Program-made: the position numbers and the translations under genes
Shown here: positions 58,701 to 64,000 of the stretch, piece by piece
Layout of the letters: each line of letters begins with the position of its first letter
Numbering within the stretch: position 1 is the stretch's first letter
Notes under the pieces: generated by a model
Told to the model about the DNA's origin: nothing
Databases searched by the model: none
The model's input: only the letters and a program-made list of their open reading frames with translations
Origin: Onchidella celtica
Lineage: Eukaryota; Mollusca; Gastropoda; Systellommatophora; Onchidiidae
Reading direction: 5' to 3'
NCBI GenBank assembly: GCA_963931925.1
Contig: OZ007567.1
Location: 80,361,186 to 80,425,185 of the forward strand
DNA: 64,000 nt

Positions 58701-58985
58701 TGAAAATATTATGTGTTCCCACCATTCTTGTTGTCAATGACTGCACAGTGCATTTGTTGCCAAATTGGTACTATTATTAACTGGCAATTTCAATGAACTC
58801 ATTGTGAACAGCATACATAACATTGCTAGTGAAAGAATTATTTTCCTCAGGCATTTCAAAAGTAGAAGGAAATTCTTAATTCATAACTAATTTATCTTTT
58901 TTTTCCTGCACAGATATTATGCCCAAAGACTTATAGCTGGCCAGAAAAAAAATTGTGCATTACCATTCTACCAGATGAGAGCTAG
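31553..58985 (+). CDS. SUFU: Suppressor of fused, complete 12-exon gene
   Basis: This is the negative regulator of Hedgehog signalling that binds and restrains GLI/Ci. Coding exons are 31553-31728, 40286-40420, 40916-41052, 41400-41542, 46471-46556, 49630-49702, 51449-51662, 52252-52318, 52603-52746, 57342-57480, 58067-58135 and 58914-58985. They sum to 1455 nt, 484 codons plus stop, the same length as human SUFU. Diagnostic blocks are RRLYPDQPNPLQVTA, DGPSGFGFELTFRLKRE, SGDHVSWHTPLD, GGPWLVTDMRRGETIFE and ELIRTRSLESVHLKFN. A long acidic linker separates the N and C lobes. A TAA at 31544-31546, in frame, precedes the start. Introns 1, 4, 5 and 9 are expanded by transposons. All junctions are GT-AG and phase-consistent. 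Confidence 0.96.
31773..31851. repeat. AGATCT/TAGATC simple repeat
   Basis: It is a degenerate run of AGATCTAG units. Similar short runs occur near 27876 and 54050, suggesting a genome-wide microsatellite rather than a regulatory array. Confidence 0.7.
32254..32458 (+). mobile_element. 200-bp MITE family, copy 3
   Basis: It begins GGGAGAAGTACCATAGTTAC and ends GGAACTCCTTCC. Internal GGGCACATATTTCATGTTCT and AAGCCCCACATTTAC match copies 1 and 2. It lies in SUFU intron 1. Confidence 0.65.
32671..32810. repeat. Imperfect palindromic element
   Basis: The outer arms AAATGCGGTCCC and GGGACCGCATTT are perfect inverses. Inner arms GGGCGGAATCGATTCCG and CGGAATACAGTATGCGAATCC are partly inverse. It may be a foldback MITE; no target duplication was fixed. 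Confidence 0.5.
34301..34366 (+). pseudogene. Partial copy of SUFU exon 7 within SUFU intron 1
   Basis: About 65 bp align to 51476-51540 in exon 7, with roughly four in five bases matching. The stretch GGATGAACCTGGTGAAAATG differs at one base from exon 7. A one-base deletion breaks the frame and similarity ends abruptly on both sides. CTCTGACAG immediately upstream resembles a splice acceptor. Confidence 0.55.
34734..35966 (-). mobile_element. TIR DNA transposon in SUFU intron 1
   Basis: The left end GAAGGGGTCATTTCAACAGT and its perfect inverse at the right continue for about 25 bp (GTGTGCCTA). AATT flanks both sides and, being palindromic, may be either target duplication or extra TIR. The element is about 1.23 kb and carries one minus-strand ORF. 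An internal hairpin with CCTAAGTCC/GGACTTAGG stems lies near 34951-34974. Confidence 0.8.
35336..35830 (-). CDS. Transposon-borne ORF of unknown function (164 aa)
   Basis: This minus-strand ORF lies inside the TIR element. Its first 20 residues are hydrophobic (about 5-22), which could be a fragment edge rather than a signal. The middle holds DIMWFSYG, EIWCRYTHNSFEPWKKAKFL and VPKKYTAPVGIKPAKKQDL motifs, and it ends with an acidic DEEDEGDDYV tail. It resembles the C-terminal part of a longer transposon-encoded protein, but the family was not recognised. A spliced or truncated product is equally possible. Confidence 0.5.
   Translation of the reverse strand: MKSRFTLRVILHLCPFLVVQLMHSDFLNYKLFADQNIKATIKCTDGQQLKFKDIMWFSYGSSCEMNEEMDAEVEKRHIDEIWCRYTHNSFEPWKKAKFLKRNANISANVPKKYTAPVGIKPAKKQDLEALIKKGLIGHEQRAVFENLPLRGRNVDEEDEGDDYV
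36654..37464. mobile_element. hAT-like MITE, interrupted by a second MITE
   Basis: The left end CAGGGCCGGATTTATAGGGG and the right end, reversed, CAGGACCGG followed by CGGATTTAG, are related. Flanks GATATGGC (36646-36653) and GATATTAC (37465-37472) match at 6 of 8 bases, as an aged 8-bp hAT duplication would. Confidence 0.55.
36770..37020. mobile_element. MITE with TA target duplication, nested
   Basis: A 31-bp TIR (TCGATGGTGTC...CCGGCCAAGT) at 36770-36800 matches the inverse at 36990-37020 with two mismatches. TA borders both ends. A weaker CCTAGCCGGTTTG copy lies inside near 36861. It fits a Tc1/mariner-type non-autonomous element. Confidence 0.75.
38140..39600. other. CpG-rich stretch of SUFU intron 1, unexplained
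   Basis: Blocks at about 38140-38240, 38280-38360 and 39190-39540 contain many CG dinucleotides, unlike the AT-rich intron around them. No ORF, TIR or RNA gene was recognised. Confidence 0.4.
40286..40420 (+). CDS. SUFU: SUFU exon 2 (residues 59-104)
   Basis: The acceptor is GACAG. It encodes LGGPDPLDYISMYANPGD through HWHYISFGLSDLHGD, the conserved start of the SUFU N-lobe. It ends GA before GTGAGT, phase 2. Confidence 0.95.
   Translation, partial: AWGTRSIGLHQYVCQPRGPGSQYPTTLALHQFWSLRSTWRLQTL
40916..41052 (+). CDS. SUFU: SUFU exon 3 (residues 104-150)
   Basis: It encodes DGPSGFGFELTFRLKREPGE and ALARYVFQS. Acceptor GACAG and donor GTAATT; it ends in phase 1. Confidence 0.95.
41400..41542 (+). 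CDS. SUFU: SUFU exon 4 (residues 150-197)
   Basis: It encodes ENVLCSGDHVSWHTPLDGSE and ILGVVNFIQ, part of the GLI-binding N-lobe surface by family knowledge. The downstream intron carries the LINE. Confidence 0.95.
41956..43444 (-). pseudogene. LINE reverse transcriptase C-terminal part
   Basis: This frame continues directly from the frameshift with RGISLLSITGKTIARVILPR. It carries RT motif A (VDLTKAFD), motif B (RVKQGCVLAP) and the catalytic FADD, then the thumb and a YGAETWT block. It ends in a CX2C...HRRRC finger and stop. The first ATG within it is at 43314. Confidence 0.85.
43422..45212 (-). pseudogene. LINE endonuclease and N-terminal reverse transcriptase
   Basis: ORF of 596 codons starting MAHWVSG. 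It begins with an APE-type endonuclease: LGSWNVRT, ALQETR, LLGDFNARVG and SDHSLV are present in order (about residues 30-290). The linker is followed by the first RT motifs (LPSGKAPGNDGIPGEVLK). The frame shifts near 43440 at a TATAT run and ends in an unrelated tail. Nicking and reverse transcription of its RNA at the target is the family role; this copy cannot make the full protein. Confidence 0.85.
46471..46556 (+). CDS. SUFU: SUFU exon 5 (residues 198-226)
   Basis: It encodes IVGVCGEELKAAQRWNGPGI and ELLRSKP. Acceptor CTCTAG, donor GTACGT, ending in phase 2. Confidence 0.95.
47017..49436. mobile_element. TIR element in SUFU intron 5
   Basis: A 15-bp perfect TIR CACGGCGTACAAAAA (47017-47031) has its inverse at 49422-49436. 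The tetranucleotide AAGC flanks both ends as a probable target duplication. Both subterminal regions are CpG-rich while the interior is AT-rich. Minus-strand ORFs at 48871-48608 (with a YICPECYKIV zinc-like knot) and 48526-47987 (Ser/Thr-rich) are possible remnants of the encoded protein; neither was recognised. Confidence 0.65.
49630..49702 (+). CDS. SUFU: SUFU exon 6 (residues 226-250)
   Basis: This 73-nt exon encodes AGGPWLVTDMRRGETIFELD, a highly conserved SUFU block, with donor GTAAGC. Confidence 0.95.
50486..51290. mobile_element. pogo/Tigger-like MITE in SUFU intron 6
   Basis: It starts CAGTAGTCTCCGTCTAAGAA and ends with the inverse TTCTTAGACGGAGACTACTG, bordered by TA on both sides. 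The motif GGGTTCTTAGGCGG recurs inside both ends. The 805-bp length and absence of a transposase ORF indicate a non-autonomous copy. Confidence 0.85.
51449..51662 (+). CDS. SUFU: SUFU exon 7 (residues 251-322), acidic linker
   Basis: The conserved start ERVDQGIEQEGSNLSGVSAW runs into a disordered run rich in D, E, R and S (SDSDDDKENRRDQDEEEDEK). In the family this linker joins the two lobes and is poorly conserved. The donor GTGTGT at 51663 is chosen because it restores the frame into exon 8. Confidence 0.9.
52252..52318 (+). CDS. SUFU: SUFU exon 8 (residues 322-344)
   Basis: It encodes ESEQIKETLKKGLSSTHLHV. It matches the vertebrate EQIRETLRRGL helix and then diverges. Acceptor CATAG, donor GTAAGT, phase 2. 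Confidence 0.92.
52603..52746 (+). CDS. SUFU: SUFU exon 9 (residues 344-392)
   Basis: It encodes SRKESFDSTVSSEG, which aligns with the phosphorylated serine segment of vertebrate SUFU. The conserved IELIRTRSLESVHLKFN follows. The following 4.6-kb intron contains the nested piggyBac. Confidence 0.94.
53099..53373. repeat. Possible TTAA-flanked piggyBac-type MITE
   Basis: TTAA at 53095-53098 and 53374-53377 bound a 275-bp segment. It starts CTCATTCACTAC, one base different from the piggyBac TIR CTCATTCCCTAC at 54435. The right end CTGTAGGAG is only a shortened match, so the call is tentative. Confidence 0.4.
53748..53983. mobile_element. Small MITE with matched ends
   Basis: Left GGAGGTCTTCCGCCCGTCCG and right CGGACGGGTGGAAGACC are imperfect inverses over about 24 bp. 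AATAAAT lies beside both ends as a probable target duplication. It sits inside the outer TIR element. Confidence 0.6.
54435..57070 (-). mobile_element. Complete piggyBac element, apparently intact
   Basis: Perfect 12-bp TIRs CTCATTCCCTAC at both ends are each flanked by TTAA (54431-54434 and 57071-57074), the piggyBac signature. One uninterrupted transposase ORF fills most of the 2636 bp. It sits inside an older TIR element in SUFU intron 9, so the insertion is younger than that element. Confidence 0.95.
54904..56841 (-). CDS. piggyBac transposase, 645 aa
   Basis: This is a cut-and-paste transposase acting at TTAA sites. The N-terminus is acidic and Ser-rich (about 40-80), then a poly-Thr stretch. 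The catalytic core has D306 (LSIDEM), D388 (IFGDRFY) and D494 with D497 (NGCDRADQ), matching the DDD triad. The C-terminal cysteine-rich domain is intact: C608, C611, C619, C622, C629, C633 and a final H638. No stop or frameshift is seen across the ORF. A second ATG at 56802 (MEPGPSGQ) is the more family-like start and would remove 13 residues. Transcription would be antisense to SUFU. Confidence 0.93.
   Translation of the reverse strand: MSSIYLQVCKFSKMEPGPSGQGPPKRYCAKKAMGMLDSWINGTEDDVDEPSVLSESDTDGGESSGDEYNSSSSEESDDNLENGRGTQQQCAGKGKGPMNRPGTGGKRTAGAASTSTTTTTNTGNRGLDLDLLKWKNVNTGETTNQFRFVREGNNGITSDRITAQSSQLDCYLELFNDDIVDILIANINAYARKLVIEKKNQRRHSVFNKWEDITRPELFKFLAILIAMGLNPRDSVKSYWSVKDLHLYTPWYGQMMNRTRFEVIYHTVLHAGGENAEAQDKIEPFLESLMASFQGAFYPGRNLSIDEMVIGYKGRWKNKQFNATKPSKYHIKTFGLCDSVTGYVLNLFTYYGAQTAYHPDLDPQCTQAEKVFSKLITPLAKGHHIFGDRFYTSLPLLEFLSMKSHHYTGTVDIRRKHLPGDLKTLSLKHQEMKWYMSNNEKYLAVAFRDKKAKKFCAVITSKGAVETTTIENRRGDIIKPSPINLYNQNMNGCDRADQMVQYYGCHKRKSHKWWKKIFHWLLELVQINANILFRLSRPQTPSRSAASLIAFKSELIRQLTKAAVIMDTPPPHIPTAVQNPAPMVTDNPVVRIVPANHFPSSAGKDRNCQVCSKPTRNTCAVCPGKPFLCKEPCFRLWHTLVDYKQ
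57342..57480 (+). CDS. SUFU: SUFU exon 10 (residues 392-438)
   Basis: It encodes RGRLKHGRHFTFKGIMNDIA and EEHPFAAHGTWLQ, the conserved C-lobe. Acceptor CCCAG, donor GTGAGT, ending in phase 0. Confidence 0.95.
58067..58135 (+). CDS. SUFU: SUFU exon 11 (residues 439-461)
   Basis: It encodes VLIQDEALDDMIEDLDELSN and ends PDE before GTAAGT. It parallels the vertebrate EKMLEDLEDL segment. Confidence 0.93.
58914..58985 (+). CDS. SUFU: SUFU exon 12 (residues 462-484 and stop)
   Basis: It encodes ILCPKTYSWPEKKLCITILP and ends DES-TAG. The YSWPEKKL block is diagnostic of the SUFU C-terminus; the tail is shorter than in vertebrates. Confidence 0.94.
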   Translation: MLCPKTYSWPEKKLCITILPDES

Positions 58986-59874
58986 TGAATGCTTGATGTT
59001 TTATGGTCATGGTACTTAACAGGGAGAAAGTTGATGATGTTACAGATTTTATGGTTGAAATTAGCAAGACTTCATATGGTGATTATTTTACATACATGTA
59101 TTTGATACCATCCGTATGCAGATTGAACTGACCTATAAAATAATCAAGATGTTTATGTCATCGATGGAACTGGAACAATACACTAGACTTCTTCCACATA
59201 CTGACTAGTTGCATGTAAGTCTGGAGTTCATTGGCACTTTGGGAGATATGTTATCTGTCCATCAACACTTGCAATCGTGACACCCATTGTCACTGATGGA
59301 ACATACATAAGGAATCTTCACTTCACTGTCTAATTGAACACAAGTTTCAGGTTTTTGGTTTTTGTACTTCTTGAAAGTTTTATAATCTGTCCATTAGAAT
59401 CAGAGGTTTTCACATTGACGCCTTCCACTGCGTTGTGGACGTACACAGCACAATCTAAAATTGTTATGATCCGTGTGCCCGGCACTTGGTTTTACGTCTT
59501 AAATATGATAGTGAGAGTGCACTGTTCAGTATAAGGCAGGGAAAAACGTTTAGCAGAGAGGGACAATTAATTTTCCACACCTTGTAAATCTGTTGTAGGG
59601 CTTATTTATTAGGTGGATATTTTTGCTGCTTATCCTTCTTCATGCCTGAGTTTCTGGAACATGAAAACGCATACCATTGAGAAAATGAAAAAAAAATATA
59701 TGAGGTCTTAATTTTCTTCCTTTCTGTGCTCTTGAGAGTCCAAGGTTTGCTTTTGAATTGGACACTCAAAGCTATTAGTCCCAGACCTTTCATTTTCATT
59801 CATTCTTTAATCTTAGACTTAAGATTCCAGAGAGAGTTCCTAACTATTGATACAATAGGGACATAATGCTAGTC

Positions 59875-60870
59875 GTAGGTAGTCCAAACTGATTTTTACA
59901 TTTTATCACAACTCACCAGTTATTGTCTAATCTAATGGGGCCTGCTTTTCTAAGAATTTTGATACCAAATTTGTCATTCTGGCTTAAAGAGTTTGGAAGT
60001 TATGGCATTTTCAAAGTAAGAAAATACCTCGAATTTGCAGATTGCACAATAGTCCAACTTTGACCGCCCATAAAATGACTGTTTATTGAGTCACAGCATT
60101 AAAAATGATCAGTTTCCAAGTCACGCTCAATTTTTTTTCAAGTACAAGCATCTTATTTTACTTTTTTTTTAGTCATCAAACGTCATCCAACGTCAATTTT
60201 GTGTGAACTCTTACAACTAACAAGGGAGACATAATGTTTTTATTTTTTTAAAATTGAAAATAGGTCAACCGCGTCGCCATTGACTTAGCACTGAGTGTCA
60301 GAAAAAGGTGACGAAATTAAGCATTGTCTATAAAAACAGTCGGTACTTTTTTCGCGCCGAAACATGCCCTAAGTCTAATTTTGGCACACCCTGAAAATTC
60401 AAAGGCTGAGGTTCATTTGCGTATAATTTTGATCTTGATCTATTAAAGTTTCCTCCAGTTTTCCGATCAACAAATTTTTCAACAAACGATTTTTAAAGGA
60501 ATTTCAACTTAAAACAGGATGAAAAATACATTGAATTAAACCTCATTTATCTGGCTTTCTGTGTGAATTATTTTCAAACACATGCGCGACACACTGCGAC
60601 CCTTTGTTATGAGGGGGTCAATTCGGTACGTGCAGCTCAGAGCAAAAACGGCAAGACTGTGTCCTGTTCAAGCTATAAAAACACACAGCTTAACACATTA
60701 AACAATACAAAAGAAAATACATTCTTTCAGAGGAAGGATTGAACTTTATTTTGATGTGGAATACATGCCGTTTCACATAAATACACAGCAGTAATAGCCT
60801 TGTAATGTTGGCCTAAAATTATGCCAAAACGGGATTTCGCCCCTTTAGCGAGGCAGTTTGGACTACCTAC
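59875..60870. mobile_element. 1-kb TIR element downstream of SUFU
   Basis: A perfect 17-bp inverted end, GTAGGTAGTCCAAACTG (59875-59891), has its inverse at 60854-60870. The match extends weakly outward (CTAGTC versus CTACTA). The family is unrecognised and no transposase ORF is present. Confidence 0.65.
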
Positions 60871-61277
60871 TAGTAGAAATACCACCAGTGAATTTGCTTG
60901 TGAGTCAGAGTAATGTAAAACATGGAGAATATCATTGGGATTTGTGGGTGTAATTTTGCAATTGCACTTCAGCGAGGTCCTTCAAATACATTTTTTTTTC
61001 ACTAAATGCGAAAGACCTTGAACTTCAGTTGGTGCATAAAACAAGAATTCTGTGAACATTTTTTAACATTTTTACATTACTTTGTCTGAAACTTGATTTT
61101 GCTGTCAGCATTAAATTCCTATCATTTATTTTGTCCACAAAGATTTTTTCTCTTATTTAAGTGTTCATACCATGTCTGCTGATTTTGCTGCATACCACCC
61201 TTTTTGGTGCCATTTGTTCAGTTCAGTTGTCATTTGATGTGGTTGTTCTGTTGTAATTTAAGAGTAAACATGAACTA

Positions 61278-62055
61278 CAGTGCACTCTCCCGATTACGAC
61301 ATCTCCGAATAACGACATTCTCCCGATAACGACATTGACCCCCGGTCCCGATTTTTTTACTATATGTTATTAGTAATAAAACTCTCTAAATAGCGACATA
61401 CTTTTTAGACCACTCTCCGGATAACGACATTGAGTTAGCAATAATCGGCTGTGACTTTGCTAGATACAAAAATAAAAATAGCTAAAATATTGTTTCCGGT
61501 CAGTTTCATTTCATTCTCTGAGCCAATAAAAACACTTCTTTTCCGACCAATGAAATGTCCTACCAGAGGCACCTCATAGCCAATGAGATCGCTTTGTTAT
61601 CGGCCAATGAGATCGCTTTGTTATCGGCCAATGAAAACACACCTGTGTCTATTGTCGTCGGAACAAAAAGGGTGACGCGCATTAAATGAGTCAGTCATCA
61701 CATCGCTGAATCGATTGTATTCACCCATGTGTTCAGTTGTATTATTAAATACAGCTGCACTCATGCCGGTCCCAAGCCCGGATAAACAACAGAGGGAAAA
61801 TGACACACAAAAAACAACAACAACAAAAAAAACAAACAAACAAAAAAAACAAAACAACACACACACACACTTCGTGTATTTTACATGTTTGGAAAGTCCG
61901 ATCACTGATCACCCACTATGGTTGGTATGTTACATTCTAAGGGTCTAACCACACCCCTTTTTCCGCCATCTTGAAAATCTCCGAATAACGACATGTTCCC
62001 GATAACGACATGCACCTCTGGTCCCGAGCCATGTCGTTATCGGGAGAGTGCACTG
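61278..62055. mobile_element. pogo/Tigger-like MITE downstream of SUFU
   Basis: It starts CAGTGCACTCTCCCGATTAC and ends with the inverse CGGGAGAGTGCACTG, with TA on both sides. Left and right subterminal regions repeat CCGATAACGACAT modules; the right end carries both direct and inverted copies. It is non-autonomous. Confidence 0.85.
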
Positions 62056-63948
62056 TACAATTAATCAGGTGGAAATAAAATAAAAATACACATGATAAAC
62101 ATAGTGTGTACATAATTTTGTGTGCAAATAAACTCTGTCTCTGTGTGCCCCATTCTGCAGATCTCAAAAGGTGGTGTTTTGGGCTTGATTTTTTTTGTTT
62201 TCTTTTGCAAGAACTGGAAAGTATTCTGTTGTTTTTTTTTGGTGAACTGTACCTTGTAAACGGTTTTTAATTTTTGTTATTGAAATGGTGACACAGTGAT
62301 TCAAGTTGTATTGAACTGCAGCTTTCAGATTTCATTTTGAGAGCAGCACAGAAGTATCTGCAAAAAAAGTAATTTGAGAAAATGTTAGCAGGGAATTAGT
62401 ATTCTTATTTTTGCATGTTATGTAATGGCTTGAAGTCACTTAGCAGTTTTGCATCTATATTTGTGGCTCTTGCATGGCATGTAAGATTAAACACAGTGGC
62501 ATCTCAAAAATTGGTGGTAGCATGCCCAGAGAAGAGCCATGGCAGGAAACACTTTTTGGTCAAGTTTGGTTATTGCAAGTGTATATTACTATTGCGGAAA
62601 CATTTTTAAAAGTTGGATCTATGAATGTGGTTGGGTGCAATTTTTTTCCTTTCCATATGATTTACCACTTTGGTCGTACTGATTTTTGCATTTGAGTGTA
62701 AAAACTTTCCATACTGTTATTATTACAACACATTTCCAGAGATGGTGATGTTTAGAGAATTGATTAAAAAAAAAACATTTGATAAAGAGATTGTAAAATA
62801 AATTACATGGAGCAGTAGATCTGCTTTGCAATGATACATTAATTGTTCTGATGGCATGATCTTGAATTTCAGCTTGTGCTGGATGAAAACTCTTTGATTT
62901 TGTGTATTTTTTATGTTGATGAAGTACCAGTATCCTTTTTTTTTTCTTCTTTAATTTTGTTGCTATTAGGGGTAAAATTCATGATTATTGAGTATTATGC
63001 ATTTTTGGTAAAGGGACGTACACCGCAAATTCATACTCTGAAATGAGAGAACCAGAGGCAGATAGTTTATACGAAACTTGTTTGATATACATGTGTATTG
63101 TGTTCATGAAGAGATCAATGGCAGGCTGATACAGTGGAGTACCTCTGTTGATCCTAGTTTAAACTGAAGGAAATACATCACGCAGGCTGGCAATGGCATT
63201 ATTTCCTGTAAATGTTCTGTTTTTGATGTACCAGTATGCGATGTGTTCTGCTTTTTTTAAAAATCTCCACAAATCTTGTTATAAATTAATGAACTGACAA
63301 TGGAGAGAGATGTTCTGGGGTGTTTGTTTGTTTCTGTATTTTCATTACAACTGCATACATGTGCAGCAGAAGTATTTGGGGATTAAGAACATAGAACGGG
63401 AAAACAAATGTCAATGACATCCTTCATTGTTGTGATGTCAAGGTGATCAAGATGATGAGAGATTAGAAAATTTCACTTTGCGGATTAGGTAGGATTTGCA
63501 GTTTGTGCAGGTGAATGGTTATCTTTGTGCAAAGTACAAGCCAAATGGAAAAGATAAAATGTTGAAGTTTTTAGTTTTACAAAACATAAGTGGTGACATT
63601 TTTAATTCAGATTTTAAGGTATGTGGTAGTGGTATTGATACAACTTGCAAGTGTATTTATATTCACAATTCGTTTATTTACAAATTAGAATTCAATACTG
63701 GCAAGTGCCCAAATCTTGCAAATTGAGAAAAACAGAATGCAGAATTGATCATTCCTTATTCACATATTGTATTTTTATTTATTGCCAGGAATTTTCGTTT
63801 GAACGAAAATGGGGCTGGCATTCACTGCAAAAATCAAGGCTGGAAAGCATGAAATAAGTGCTAGGTCCAAAGAAAGTGAGGAAAATGTTAAATCGTTGGA
63901 ACCAATCATAGGCAGATCATATCTTGTATATAACATATTTAAACATGT

Positions 63949-63954
63949 AAATAA
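63949..63954 (+). terminator. Candidate SUFU poly(A) signal
   Basis: AATAAA is followed by a T/GT-rich stretch typical of a downstream element. It is the most distal good candidate in the window. The hexamer at 62127 is an alternative. Confidence 0.35.
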
Positions 63955-64000
63955 AGACTGTTATTATGTATTCATGTGTTGTTGCTATTTTTCTGCTTTT

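Larger units (their letters stand above)
58986..64000 (+). other. SUFU 3' UTR and downstream flank
   Basis: About 5 kb follows the stop and no further gene was recognised. It contains TIR elements at 59875-60870 and 61278-62055. Candidate poly(A) hexamers are at 62127-62132 (GT-rich downstream) and 63949-63954. The true transcript end is not determinable here. Confidence 0.5.

Overview
The window looks like a marine lophotrochozoan animal genome, most likely a mollusc. The genus is not determinable from sequence alone. It is AT-rich, with GT-AG introns, compact exons in long introns, tRNA-derived SINEs and many kinds of DNA transposon. It holds two conserved single-copy host genes arranged head to head. 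The minus-strand gene encodes ARP1/centractin, the actin-related filament of dynactin: eleven coding exons between 28357 and 15551, together exactly 376 codons plus stop. The plus-strand gene encodes Suppressor of fused (SUFU), the Hedgehog-pathway repressor that binds GLI: twelve coding exons between 31553 and 58985, together 484 codons plus stop. Every splice junction was placed by eye on a GT-AG pair with matching phase.

Region by region: 12-7898 is one complete LTR retrotransposon on the minus strand, with identical-looking 1187-bp LTRs and a 5-bp GTTAT target duplication. It is a Ty3/Gypsy element whose integrase domains lie upstream of reverse transcriptase (Gmr1-like order). It has tandemly repeated tRNA-Pro-type primer binding sites and a deletion that removes the integrase catalytic core. 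From 7899 to 15550 is the downstream flank and probable long 3' UTR of ARP1, with two copies of a small repeat. From 15551 to 28357 is ARP1. Its introns carry a 2.8-kb hAT-like element, SINE fragments, an old LINE RNase H remnant and a 65-bp-arm palindrome. From 28358 to 31552 is the shared upstream region with a tandem duplication and a SINE. From 31553 to 58985 is SUFU. Its introns carry nested MITEs, a TIR element with a 164-codon ORF, a nearly intact LINE broken by one frameshift, a 2.4-kb TIR element, a pogo-like MITE, and an apparently intact piggyBac element sitting inside an older TIR element. From 58986 to 64000 is the SUFU 3' UTR or flank, with two more TIR elements and candidate poly(A) signals.

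The host genes act in different pathways (dynein-dynactin transport and Hedgehog signalling), and nothing in the sequence shows joint regulation beyond the divergent layout. Most of the window's novelty is in its mobile elements: recent insertions (the Gypsy element, piggyBac) and several TIR families delimited here by matched inverted ends and target duplications. All family names rest on motifs read by eye; no database search was possible.
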